A DNA stretch of 64,000 bases, taken from positions 85,126 through 149,125 of the forward strand of contig CAWAUO010000017.1 in the NCBI GenBank assembly GCA_963785245.1, in the 5' to 3' direction. Origin of the DNA: JAHEEL01 sp963785245 (GTDB lineage: Bacteria > Actinomycetota > Acidimicrobiia > Spongiisociales > UBA5794). Made by a program: the position numbers and the translations under genes. Positions 16,262 through 24,109 of this stretch are shown here, one piece after another (position 1 is the stretch's first letter; the number at the start of each line of letters is the position of its first letter). A model generated the notes under the pieces. The model had not been told where the DNA came from and did not search any database. It saw only the letters and a program-made list of their open reading frames with translations.

Positions 16262-18976
16262 ATGCAAAAGTGGGTCTATCGGTTCGACGAGGTTGACCAG
16301 GCCGAAGAATCAGTCGGTGGTGACTGGGACGCGGTGCGCGGATTGCTCGGTGGAAAGGGCGCGAACCTCGGTGAGATGTCGCGTACCGGCGTGCCGGTTC
16401 CCCCCGGGTTCACCATCACAACGCAGGCATGCAACGCCTACCTGGACAACAATGAGAGCTTCCCCGACGGCCTCCTCGACCAGCTGAACGACGCCCTCGC
16501 CACCGTCGAGGCGGGCCTGGGCAAGAACTTCGGATCGGCCGACTCGCCGCTCCTCGTGTCGTGTCGCTCCGGCGCCAAGTTCTCGATGCCCGGGATGATG
16601 GACACCGTTCTCAACATCGGCATCAACGACGAGGTCCTCCCCGGGATGGTCGTTGCGTTCGGCGACGAGCGATTCGTCTACGACTCCTACCGCCGCCTCG
16701 TGCAGATGTTCGGCAGCGTCGTTATGGGCGTCGATGACCATCCGTTCGAAGAGGTGCTCACGGAGGCCCGAGCGGAAGCCGGCGTCGAGACCGACTCCGA
16801 TCTCGATGCTGCCGCTCTGGCGAAGGTGCTTGAGCGCTTCAAGGCCATCGTGAAGGCCGAGACCGGCATGGACTTCCCGCAGGATCCTCGCGAGCAGTTG
16901 CTGATGGCCGTCGAAGCCGTCTTCAAGTCATGGAACGGCAAGCGTGCGTTCGCATACCGCGACGCCGCCAAGATCGCCCACGACCTCGGGACCGCCGTCA
17001 ACGTGCAGACGATGGTATTCGGCAACATGGGCGACGGATCGGGCACCGGCGTCGCGATGTCCCGCAACGCAACCACCGGCGAGAATCGTCTCGAAGGTGA
17101 CTACCTGATCAACGCCCAGGGCGAAGATGTCGTTGCCGGTATCCGGGTGACGCACCCGATCGCCGAACTCGCCGGTGACCTCCCCGAGGCCTACGCGGAG
17201 TTCGAGGACTACGCCAGGAAGCTCGAGACCCACTTCCGCAACATGCAGGACATGGAGTTCACGGTCGAGAAGGGGAAGCTGTGGCTTCTCCAGACCCGTG
17301 ACGGCAAGCGCACCGCGCAGGCTGCGGTCCGCATCGCGGTCGACATGGTCGATGAAGGCATGATCACCAAGGACGAGGCGCTCATGCGCGTCGAGACCGA
17401 TCACGTCGATTTCTTCCTCCATCCCCAGTTCAACCTGGCGTCGAAGACCGAGGCGCTCGAAGGTGATCGGAAGATCGCCCTCGGCCTCAACGTCTCACCG
17501 GGCGCTGCCGTCGGTGTCGTTGCTTTTGATCCGGACCTTGCAGAGGCCTGGGCGAAGGAGGGCAAGCCGGTGATCCTCGGTCGTCCCGAGACCAAGCCGG
17601 ATGATGTTCACGGCATGCTCGCCGCTGAAGGCATCGTCACCACCCGTGGTGGGCGCACGAGCCACGCGGCGCTGGTCGCTCGTCAGTTCGGCAAGCCGGC
17701 GGTTGTCGGTGCCTCCGAACTCGATATTGACCTCAAGGCTCGGACAATGGTCATGGGCGACATCGTGGTCAACGAGGGCGACTGGCTCTCCGTCGACGGC
17801 ACGACCGGCGAGGTCTTCCTCGGCAAGGTCGAGACCGACGTCCCCGACATCGACGATCCATGGCTGACGAAGATCCTCGAGTGGGCGGATGAGCGGCGCA
17901 AGCTCGAAGTGTGGGCGAACGCCGACTACCCGATCGATGCTGAGCGTGCCCGTCTCTACGGCGCCCGCGGTATCGGCCTCTGTCGGACCGAGCACATGTT
18001 CTTCGAACCGGAGCGGCTCCCGATCGTCCAGAAGATGATCCTGTCCGACGACCTCGCCGAGCGTGAGGAAGTGACGTTCTCGCTGCTTCCCATGCAGCGC
18101 GAGGACTTCGCAGGTCTCTTCCGGGCCATGGACGGCTACCCGGTCGTCATCCGTCTCATCGATCCACCGTTGCACGAGTTCCTCCCCGGCTGGGGCGAAC
18201 TCACCAACGAGATCGCTGATCTCAGGATCGCGCTCGCTACCGGCGGCGATGCGGTTGCGATCGAGGCAGAGATTGCCGAGAAGGCCGCGATGCTCGACCG
18301 TGTCGAGGCACTGCGCGAAGAGAACCCGATGCTGGGTCTGCGCGGGGTGCGTCTCGGCATTCTGCGCCCCGAACTGACCCGCATGCAGGTGCGGGCGATC
18401 ATCGAGGCAGCTTGCCTGGTCGCCGGCGAGGGTGTCGACGTGCATCCTGAGATCATGATCCCGCTGACCAGCCATGTGAACGAGCTTGCGCGTCAGCGCA
18501 GCGTTCTCGAGCAGGAAGCCAAGGACGTCATGGCCGAGCAGGGTGTCGAGGTCGACTACAAATTCGGCACGATGATCGAGATCCCACGTGCTGCCGTGAC
18601 GGCAGACCAGATCGCCGAGTACGCCGAGTTCATCTCCTTCGGGACGAACGACCTCACGCAGATGACGTACGGCATCAGCCGGGACGACGCCGAGAAGGGC
18701 TTCCTCATGGAGTACCTGTCGGAGGGAATCCTGGCCGACAACCCGTTCTTCACGATCGACCCCGACGGTGTCGGGCAGTTGATGGCCATCGCGCTCGAGA
18801 AGGCGAAGTCGGTTCGCCCGGACCTCGAGGCCGGCATCTGCGGCGAGCACGGCGGCGAGCCACGCTCGATCGCTCTCTGCCACGATCTCGGTCTGAAGTA
18901 CGTGAGCTGCTCACCGTTCCGTGTACCGATCGCCCGTCTCGCAGCAGCGCAAGCACAGATCGTGAACCCGAGGTAG
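16262..18976 (+). CDS. ppdK: Pyruvate, phosphate dikinase
   Basis: The 904-residue product has all three PPDK parts: N-terminal ATP-grasp domain (GGKGANLGEMSRTGVPVPPGF, SCRSGAKFSMPGMMDT), central swivelling domain with phospho-His468 (GGRTSHAALVARQ), and C-terminal PEP-utilising barrel (GLCRTEHMFFEPERLP, ending GICGEHGG and SCSPFRVPIARLA). It interconverts pyruvate, ATP, Pi and PEP, AMP, PPi. I chose the ATG at 16262 (ribosome site GAGAAGGAG) over an earlier frame opening whose N-terminus does not match the family. A tandem repeat and a strong hairpin follow. Confidence 0.97.
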   Translation: MQKWVYRFDEVDQAEESVGGDWDAVRGLLGGKGANLGEMSRTGVPVPPGFTITTQACNAYLDNNESFPDGLLDQLNDALATVEAGLGKNFGSADSPLLVSCRSGAKFSMPGMMDTVLNIGINDEVLPGMVVAFGDERFVYDSYRRLVQMFGSVVMGVDDHPFEEVLTEARAEAGVETDSDLDAAALAKVLERFKAIVKAETGMDFPQDPREQLLMAVEAVFKSWNGKRAFAYRDAAKIAHDLGTAVNVQTMVFGNMGDGSGTGVAMSRNATTGENRLEGDYLINAQGEDVVAGIRVTHPIAELAGDLPEAYAEFEDYARKLETHFRNMQDMEFTVEKGKLWLLQTRDGKRTAQAAVRIAVDMVDEGMITKDEALMRVETDHVDFFLHPQFNLASKTEALEGDRKIALGLNVSPGAAVGVVAFDPDLAEAWAKEGKPVILGRPETKPDDVHGMLAAEGIVTTRGGRTSHAALVARQFGKPAVVGASELDIDLKARTMVMGDIVVNEGDWLSVDGTTGEVFLGKVETDVPDIDDPWLTKILEWADERRKLEVWANADYPIDAERARLYGARGIGLCRTEHMFFEPERLPIVQKMILSDDLAEREEVTFSLLPMQREDFAGLFRAMDGYPVVIRLIDPPLHEFLPGWGELTNEIADLRIALATGGDAVAIEAEIAEKAAMLDRVEALREENPMLGLRGVRLGILRPELTRMQVRAIIEAACLVAGEGVDVHPEIMIPLTSHVNELARQRSVLEQEAKDVMAEQGVEVDYKFGTMIEIPRAAVTADQIAEYAEFISFGTNDLTQMTYGISRDDAEKGFLMEYLSEGILADNPFFTIDPDGVGQLMAIALEKAKSVRPDLEAGICGEHGGEPRSIALCHDLGLKYVSCSPFRVPIARLAAAQAQIVNPR

Positions 18977-18977
18977 G

Positions 18978-19030
18978 ACCAGCTACCAGCTACCAGCTGC
19001 AGCGCCAGCTGCCAGCTGCCAGCTACCAGC
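18978..19030. repeat. Heptamer array ACCAGCT / GCCAGCT
   Basis: Starts one base after the ppdK stop. Three ACCAGCT units, a short interruption, then GCCAGCT units and a final ACCAGC. Self-complementary AGCT cores let the array fold on itself. Confidence 0.8.
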
Positions 19031-19082
19031 GAGAGCCCGTCCTTGGCCCCCGACGAAGGGGAGCCGGGGGCGGGCTCTCTTT
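19031..19082 (+). terminator. Terminator-like hairpin after ppdK
   Basis: GAGAGCCC (19031-19038) pairs with GGGCTCTC (19072-19079), with an inner GCCCCCG/CGGGGGC stem, followed by TTT. Position and strength fit an intrinsic terminator for ppdK. Confidence 0.65.
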
Positions 19083-19085
19083 GCC

Positions 19086-19137
19086 GCCGGTCGCCGGTCG
19101 CCGGTCCGGCGGGGAGGAGCCGAGGAGCGGAGTATGG
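19086..19137. repeat. Heptamer (GCCGGTC) and octamer (GAGGAGCN) arrays
   Basis: Three exact GCCGGTC units (19086-19106) are followed by octamers GAGGAGCC, GAGGAGCG, GAGTATGG (19114-19137). Further on a perfect palindrome CCTTCCCCTAAGGGGAAGG (19208-19226) lies just before the next gene; nothing else is visible in this intergenic region. Confidence 0.75.
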
Positions 19138-19249
19138 GTGGCGGAGGGTTCTCTCGCTCGTGTGGAGAGGTGGTGACCCCTTCCGTCAGCGCCTGGCGGC
19201 GCTGCCACCTTCCCCTAAGGGGAAGGAATTCGGGGGCCGATAGGGGGAC

Positions 19250-19963
19250 ATGGACCTACTTCAGGGGGATCTTGCTGCGTTCCCGTTGCGGGACGTTGTG
19301 GTGCTGCTCGCGCAACGGCATCAGACCGGGGTGCTCCGGGTTGAGACGGGGTATCTGACCGGCCGGGTGTTCTTCGTGGATGGCCGTGTGACGTATGCCA
19401 CGACGCGCGACGGAGATGGTTCCATCGCGGCCCTCGCCCGCCTCGGCAGCCGACCGGAACGCGATCGCCGCGGCCGCAACCCGGGCGGGAAGTGGCCCGA
19501 TCCGGCCCGCCCGCTGATTCTGCAGCAGATCGGCGAGGTGCTCGTCCGTCTCGAGCACAACGTCGCCGGGCGCTTCTGGTTCGTCGAAGGTGTGACAACG
19601 CGGGCCTATGGAGAGACGGAGATCCAACGGTTCGAGGCAGGAGAGGTTCTCGCAGCGGCGGACGGGCGGCGCAAGGAGTGGGCCGAGATCGCCCGCATTC
19701 TGCCCGACTCCTCTGTCCGGTTCGTCATGCGTCCCCACCTCGATCCTGGTGTGACCCGGGCGGTCATCCCGGCGCCGGCCTGGCCGATTCTCGCCGCAAT
19801 CGGCAGCGGTGCAACGGTTCAGCAGGTCGCTGAACACCTCAGTCTCTTCGAGTTGTCTGCAGCGCGCCTCATCGCCGACCTCTACATCGAAGGCTTGATC
19901 GTTCCGGAGCACGAGTCGGAGGGGTCCCCGACCGTTCTGGTCAACCTCGACGCCGCGTCATGA
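19250..19963 (+). CDS. DUF4388 domain protein
   Basis: The 237-residue protein opens with the DUF4388 pattern (LQGDLAAFPLRDVVVLLAQ, QTGVLRV, GRVFFVDGRVTYAT), found in signalling proteins next to response regulator or pilus-related domains. The C-terminal part is a helical segment resembling a winged helix (TVQQVAEHLSLFELSAARLI). No receiver domain is attached. The ATG follows GGGGGAC. It is convergent with the DUF2752 gene. Confidence 0.75.
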   Translation: MDLLQGDLAAFPLRDVVVLLAQRHQTGVLRVETGYLTGRVFFVDGRVTYATTRDGDGSIAALARLGSRPERDRRGRNPGGKWPDPARPLILQQIGEVLVRLEHNVAGRFWFVEGVTTRAYGETEIQRFEAGEVLAAADGRRKEWAEIARILPDSSVRFVMRPHLDPGVTRAVIPAPAWPILAAIGSGATVQQVAEHLSLFELSAARLIADLYIEGLIVPEHESEGSPTVLVNLDAAS

Positions 19964-19970
19964 GGGCAGG

Positions 19971-20375
19971 TCAGACGGGCGGCGTCGTGCCGTTCGCCAA
20001 GCGAACGACCCAGACGACCAGCAGGAGCGCTGCCGTTCCTCCAAGGACGTAGTTGACCCATCGGCGATGATGCCACTGGATCCAACCCGCTCGGTGCGCC
20101 AGCCAGATGGTCCAAGCTCCGAGGAGTTCAGCGACAACCAGGAGGATGAGGGGGTGGTAGCGCAGCGCCTCCATGACATTGCCCCTGACCAGGTGACCGG
20201 CGGCCCTCGTCATTCCACACCCGGGGCACGCCACCCCGGTGCAGTTGGCGAACCCGCAGATCGTCGGACTCGCGTCCGAGGGGTTGACGGTCGCAAGTGC
20301 GATCGCCGCGACGAACGGGATCGCAAGCAGCGATCCCTGTCCCAGTCGGGACCTCGCGGCGAACGTTGTGATCAC
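19971..20375 (-). CDS. DUF2752 membrane protein
   Basis: The 134-residue product has three hydrophobic segments and the DUF2752 signature ICGFANCTGVACPGCGMTR followed by ALRYHPLI. The paired cysteines suggest metal or redox chemistry at the membrane, but the function is unknown. The GTG start overlaps the stop of the preceding gene (GTGA). Confidence 0.88.
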   Translation of the reverse strand: MITTFAARSRLGQGSLLAIPFVAAIALATVNPSDASPTICGFANCTGVACPGCGMTRAAGHLVRGNVMEALRYHPLILLVVAELLGAWTIWLAHRAGWIQWHHRRWVNYVLGGTAALLLVVWVVRLANGTTPPV

Positions 20376-20647
20376 GTCGTGGCGGCGAACAAGCCGATGA
20401 CGAGAGCGAAGAACAGGAACGCAATCCCGATAATCATCAGAACCGTTGAGATGATACCGAGAATCCTCCCGGCCTGAGCGGTGCCGCGATTCTGCGGCGG
20501 TCGCAGACCGGCATCGATCCCGGCGAGTTCCTTGTTCCCCATCACCCATGCGATTGGGCCGAGGATCTGGCACAGCACGAGCGACAGGATCCCGAGGACG
20601 AGAACCGTGGTCGCTTGGCTGTCTTCCTGGTAGTACTGGTCAGTCAT
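20372..20647 (-). CDS. DUF4190-like two-helix membrane protein
   Basis: A 91-residue protein with a short polar N-terminus and two hydrophobic segments around a loop GNKELAGIDAG, matching DUF4190-type proteins. I chose the inner ATG at 20647 because CATACT lies six bases before it (leaderless). It is translationally coupled to the DUF2752 gene, so the two may act together. Confidence 0.78.
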   Translation of the reverse strand: MTDQYYQEDSQATTVLVLGILSLVLCQILGPIAWVMGNKELAGIDAGLRPPQNRGTAQAGRILGIISTVLMIIGIAFLFFALVIGLFAATT

Positions 20648-20758
20648 AGGTCCAGTATGGCCCGGCCGATCAGCAGAGGCCACTCAAGAACTGATATCAC
20701 GGTGCGCTGCGCGCGGGCCGCCCGGTGGCGGACGGCCCGCAATCGACAGCGGGCCCCT

Positions 20759-21496
20759 CTAGCTCCGCCCTGAGCCTGCCAGCGGTTGGTCTTCTTCGAC
20801 GTTGGTCAGGTCGATGATGTCGGCCATCTGCTCGGTATACGGCGTGGCGACGGCCGCCAGATCGTGGATCTTGATCTCGACTTCGGTGATCGCTGCGCGG
20901 AGGTGATCGAGGCGTGCAGAGATGCGGAGTTCCTCGCGGCTCGCCTCGCCGACGATCTCGTTTGCGATCCGATCGGCCTCTTCTGCAGCCGTTGCCAATC
21001 TGGCTTCCGCGGCGTGTTCGCTGAGCTCGATGACGTGCTGGCGGTCGCCGATGGCGGAGGCGCGTGCGGTCTCCGCCTCGAGCATCATCTCGAATGACGC
21101 CTCGTCGGCCTCGGTGACAAGCTTCTCCCACCGGCCGTGCGCTTCGATGATCACCTGGTCGCGTTCGAAGTGCATCTGGTCGATCTTGACGCGAGCGGTC
21201 TCGAGGCGCTGGGCTGCATCGCGCTGCGCGTTGGCCACGATCTGATCGGCCCTGGCGGCTCCCTCGCTGATCATCTCCTGCTTGGTGTGCTGTGCGGCGA
21301 CGAACGTCCGCCGGATGGCGTCCACTGACTCGTCGGCCTCCTGAACCCTGGCTTCGAGGAGGTCGGTATCGTGTTCGTACGATCGGAGCGTGGCAACCAA
21401 GCGATCCATGACACGGTCGACCTCGACGGGGTCATAGCCTTTGCGGCGTACGGTCCCGAATCGGTGCGCTTCAACGGTTGTGGCCTCAATCTTCAT
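20759..21496 (-). CDS. DivIVA-domain coiled-coil protein
   Basis: The 245-residue protein starts with the DivIVA N-terminal motif (FGTVRRKGYDPVEVDRVMDRL), normally the membrane-curvature-binding part. Almost all of the rest is predicted coiled coil rich in Ala and Glu, ending in a short acidic tail. In actinomycetes such proteins (Wag31, SepIVA-like) organise polar growth or septation. It lacks the second YDPxxVDxLL repeat seen in some paralogues. No division genes adjoin it. Confidence 0.85.
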   Translation of the reverse strand: MKIEATTVEAHRFGTVRRKGYDPVEVDRVMDRLVATLRSYEHDTDLLEARVQEADESVDAIRRTFVAAQHTKQEMISEGAARADQIVANAQRDAAQRLETARVKIDQMHFERDQVIIEAHGRWEKLVTEADEASFEMMLEAETARASAIGDRQHVIELSEHAAEARLATAAEEADRIANEIVGEASREELRISARLDHLRAAITEVEIKIHDLAAVATPYTEQMADIIDLTNVEEDQPLAGSGRS

Positions 21497-21612
21497 GCGT
21501 CATTCTCCCCGGAATGCTCCATCCGTTGCTGCCCCTGCAAACCATGCAGAGCGACCGGGTTGGCCGCAGTCAAGGCGGAACCTTACGGCGGAAATGAGGG
21601 GCTCGCAAGGGG

Positions 21613-21621
21613 TTATCCACA
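21613..21621 (+). other. Single perfect DnaA box
   Basis: TTATCCACA lies in the 202-base region between the DivIVA and BldC-like genes. No cluster of boxes or AT-rich unwinding element surrounds it, so it is not an origin. It may be chance or a DnaA-sensitive promoter site. Confidence 0.4.
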
Positions 21622-21698
21622 GTCTTCCCGTGTCGTCGGCACGCTGGCTCTCGAAGACACTCCTGGACGATCGGCGCTGAGTGGGGTAGAACAGGGGA

Positions 21699-21914
21699 GT
21701 GAACCGCATCACCGTCGACATCAACAAGGAGTGGCTCTCCGTCGCAGATATATGCGAATACATGGATGTCTCCCCGTTCGTTGTGACGAGTCAATTGCGT
21801 TCCGGCGCACTCCCGGCGGTGAAGTTCGGCAGGGAGTGGCGCGTGTCGCGACAGGACTTCGAGGATTGGATCAACGCACAACGCGAACAGGCCGAGGCAC
21901 CGATCGAGGCGTAG
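21699..21914 (+). CDS. BldC/excisionase-type HTH protein
   Basis: A 71-residue MerR-like winged helix: EWLSVADICEYMDVSPFVVTSQL, then LPAVKFGREWRVSRQDFEDWI. It resembles actinomycete Rv0500A/BldC proteins, which bind direct repeats at promoters of developmental genes. The GTG start follows TAGAAC by six bases. In Mycobacterium tuberculosis the relative Rv0500A sits beside galE2 and an acyltransferase gene, and both types are encoded a few kb away here. Confidence 0.85.
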   Translation: MNRITVDINKEWLSVADICEYMDVSPFVVTSQLRSGALPAVKFGREWRVSRQDFEDWINAQREQAEAPIEA

Positions 21915-22027
21915 GCCGACGGCACCATCGAATCCGAAGCCGACTGATCGTGAGCTGCCTGGCACCACGGATCGATTCGACGGAACGGCTACTGCGGTAG
22001 CGTTACCCGCCCCGTGAAGGAGAGACT

Positions 22028-22639
22028 GTGGCGCGAACCGTTGCTGTGGTTCTTGCGAACGAACCCGGAACCGGCTTCACCGGCTCGAAGTTCCTGAGTG
22101 ACATCGGCGGAACCCCGCTGATCAACCGGGTCCTTGCCGACGTCGCGACGTGGCCGGTCGATGAAGCTGTCGTCGTTCTCGGCCCAGACGCCGAGGATAT
22201 TCTCGCCGGCATGGCACCAACCGACGCGACGGTGGTGATCGATCTGGAGTGGAGGGAAGGCTCCGCAGCCTCGCTCCGGGTCGGCCTCGATGTGGTCATG
22301 CGGGGTCCGGCGACCGATCTCGTCCTGATCGCTCGTGCCGACCAACCGGGAGTCACGGCAGAGGACGTTGTCGAGTTGATCGAAGCGGCAGAGGGGGCAG
22401 CCGCGTCGGTTCCGAAGTACCGATACCGGCGGGACTTCCCCGTCATCCTCGGGAGAGGGATCTGGGAGCGTCTGTTGGGGTCCGAAGGTGACGTCGACAT
22501 CCTCGATCTGCTCGAGACGCATCCCGATCGGGTCGAGGAGATCTGGTTTGAACACCTCGCTGCTCCGCGGATTCTGGAACCCGGCGACCTTCCGGGGCGG
22601 CAGGCGGGCGGCTGGCCCGACGGCGACCGCGTCCGTTAG
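22028..22639 (+). CDS. MobA-like nucleotidyltransferase
   Basis: The 203-residue protein has the Rossmann-like layout of MobA/MocA enzymes, with GGTPLINRVL, VVVLGPDAEDIL, EGSAASLRVGLD and IARADQPGVT. The N-terminal nucleotide loop is divergent (LANEPGTGFTGSKFL instead of GGxSxRMGxxK), though the lysine is kept. It could transfer CMP or GMP to a pterin, or have another role. GTG start. Confidence 0.75.
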   Translation: MARTVAVVLANEPGTGFTGSKFLSDIGGTPLINRVLADVATWPVDEAVVVLGPDAEDILAGMAPTDATVVIDLEWREGSAASLRVGLDVVMRGPATDLVLIARADQPGVTAEDVVELIEAAEGAAASVPKYRYRRDFPVILGRGIWERLLGSEGDVDILDLLETHPDRVEEIWFEHLAAPRILEPGDLPGRQAGGWPDGDRVR

Positions 22640-22684
22640 GATTGCGGCCCCATCGCTTCAGAGTGTCTGGAAAAGGGGAGCGGG

Positions 22685-23089
22685 ATGGCATCGATTTCTG
22701 CAATTCAGTCCATGGGCCACCGCAACGAGACCAAGCTGCGCAAAGCGGGGGTGCGCACCACAGACTCGCTGCTCAAGGTAGCGGCCACGCGCACCGGGCG
22801 GCGGCGGTTGGCCAGAGAGACGGGTTTGCCGGAGAGCGACATCCTCTCCTGGGCGAACCGGGCGGATCTGTTGAGGATCACCGGCGTCGGATCCGAGTAT
22901 GCAGACCTTCTCGAGGTCGCGGGTGTCGACACCATCCGCGAACTCCGTCGACGGAATTCTGAACGTCTGCTCGAGGCGATGACCGAACTGAATCTCAGGA
23001 AACGGCTGGTTCGTCGCCTCCCCACTGAGGGCATGGTCGCCGGTTGGGTCGACGAGGCGAAGGCTCTCGAACCGCTCGTCACCCACTAG
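22685..23089 (+). CDS. DUF4332 helix-hairpin-helix protein
   Basis: The 134-residue product contains two HhH-like units (RNETKLRKAGVRTTDSLLKV and LLRITGVGSEYADLLEVAGV), the arrangement of DUF4332. HhH motifs bind DNA or RNA without sequence specificity. The ATG follows AAAGGGGAGCGGG. It converges on the HbhA-like gene. Confidence 0.85.
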   Translation: MASISAIQSMGHRNETKLRKAGVRTTDSLLKVAATRTGRRRLARETGLPESDILSWANRADLLRITGVGSEYADLLEVAGVDTIRELRRRNSERLLEAMTELNLRKRLVRRLPTEGMVAGWVDEAKALEPLVTH

Positions 23090-23109
23090 CGATCCAGATT
23101 GGACGCGAC

Positions 23110-23137
23110 GAAGCCCCGACCGATCGGTCGGGACTTC
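23110..23137. terminator. Bidirectional hairpin between convergent genes
   Basis: CCCGACCGATCGGTCGGG (23115-23132) is an exact palindrome flanked by GAAG and CTTC, giving a long stem. It lies between the ends of the DUF4332 and HbhA-like genes and can serve both strands. Confidence 0.7.
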
Positions 23138-23154
23138 GGTTCGAGATGGGACTG

Positions 23155-23697
23155 CTACTTGTCGTCGGCGGTCTTCTTGGGCGCCGTCTTCTTGGGTGTA
23201 GCCTTCTTGGCGGTGGTCTTCCTGGCTGCCGTCGTCTTCTTGGCCGTGGTCTTCTTGGCCGTCGTCTTCCTGGAATCCGCCTTCTGGGCGGACGTCGTCT
23301 CTTCTGCCTCGACCTCGACCTCGACCTTGACCGGCTTCGGCCCCGCCACGCCTGGCGTGAACTGCTCGCGCCAGTTGTGGAGTGCCGTTTCGAGTTGCTC
23401 GCGGAGCACCTCGACGCGCTCCTGGAACTGGTCGACGTCGACCCTGACCTGGATCTGCTCGACGACCTTCGCCTCCTGGATGAGATCGACGCTCTCCTGG
23501 ATCTGCTCGGCGACGCGTGAGTCGCGGATTGCACCGGTCACCTCGCGGCCGGCGGCCTCGAGGTCGTCGATCGAGGTCTCCGTGAACAGATTCGTTCCGA
23601 ATTCCACGAACTTACGGCCGGTCACCATCGGTGCTCCGACGGCTGCGTAGAACGCCTTCGTGACGTTCTCTTTCTGGGTGTCCATGACTGAGGTCAT
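23155..23697 (-). CDS. HbhA-like protein with Lys/Ala-rich tail
   Basis: The 180-residue product has a helical phasin-like N-terminal two thirds (FYAAVGAPMVTGRKFVEFGTNL, then amphipathic coiled coil) and a C-terminal tail of repeated KKTTAKKTTA-type units. This layout is that of mycobacterial heparin-binding haemagglutinin HbhA, whose Lys-Ala-Pro tail binds glycosaminoglycans or DNA. The ATG overlaps the stop of the XRE regulator gene (ATGA), the same order as Rv0474-Rv0475. The tail could also bind DNA like histone H1. Confidence 0.8.
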   Translation of the reverse strand: MTSVMDTQKENVTKAFYAAVGAPMVTGRKFVEFGTNLFTETSIDDLEAAGREVTGAIRDSRVAEQIQESVDLIQEAKVVEQIQVRVDVDQFQERVEVLREQLETALHNWREQFTPGVAGPKPVKVEVEVEAEETTSAQKADSRKTTAKKTTAKKTTAARKTTAKKATPKKTAPKKTADDK

Positions 23698-24044
23698 GTC
23701 GCCTCCTCCTGTTCGTCGCGGGCGAAGCTTCGATAGATCTCCACCAGCGCTTGTTTCTGGGCCTTGGTCAGGGCCGGGTCTGCTGCGATTGCTTCTTCGA
23801 CGCCGGAATGTTCGATGTCGTCGAGCAAGCCCGCACGCTCGTAGAGCGATTCGGTCCGGATGTCGAGGGCCCTGGCGATCGACATGAGGATCTCGGCCGA
23901 CGGCTTGCGCAGGCCGCGCTCGATCTGTGAGAGGTAGGGGTTTGAGATCCCTGCCTGATCGGCGAGCTTGCGAACAGACATCGCGGATCGCGTCCGTTGC
24001 TCTTTGATGAATGCCCCTACATCGGGGACTGTCGGGCTCTTCAC
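23694..24044 (-). CDS. XRE family regulator (Rv0474-like)
   Basis: The 116-residue product has an N-terminal Cro/C1 helix-turn-helix (FIKEQRTRSAMSVRKLADQAGISNPYLSQIERG) and a helical C-terminal part. It precedes and overlaps an HbhA-like gene, as in mycobacteria where Rv0474 precedes hbhA. The GTG at 24044 is chosen because it keeps the whole HTH. An inverted repeat 22 bases upstream may be its own operator. Confidence 0.88.
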   Translation of the reverse strand: MKSPTVPDVGAFIKEQRTRSAMSVRKLADQAGISNPYLSQIERGLRKPSAEILMSIARALDIRTESLYERAGLLDDIEHSGVEEAIAADPALTKAQKQALVEIYRSFARDEQEEAT

Positions 24045-24065
24045 GATGATTGCAGCATATCGCAG

Positions 24066-24087
24066 AGTGCTAACTATTGCTAGCACT
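24066..24087. promoter_or_regulatory. Inverted repeat upstream of the XRE gene
   Basis: AGTGCTA (24066-24072) and TAGCACT (24081-24087) form a perfect inverted repeat with eight bases between. GAGTGCTAA at 24065-24073 equals a CIRCE half-site, but the arm order is the reverse of CIRCE. Placement just upstream of the XRE start suggests an autoregulatory operator. Confidence 0.45.
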
Positions 24088-24109
24088 TGTCGGTGTGCGT
24101 GGCCGCCGG

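Noticed and set aside
17495..18883. 462-codon minus-strand frame opposite ppdK
   Set aside because: ppdK is unmistakable across this region and codon-position GC bias follows it; the antisense product matches nothing.
21613..21621. Replication origin
   Set aside because: Only one DnaA box, no AT-rich region and no dnaA, dnaN or gyr genes nearby, despite a ParA gene 7 kb away.
24065..24088. CIRCE element for HrcA
   Set aside because: One half-site GAGTGCTAA is exact, but the arms are in the reverse order to CIRCE (TTAGCACTC-N9-GAGTGCTAA) and no heat-shock gene follows.
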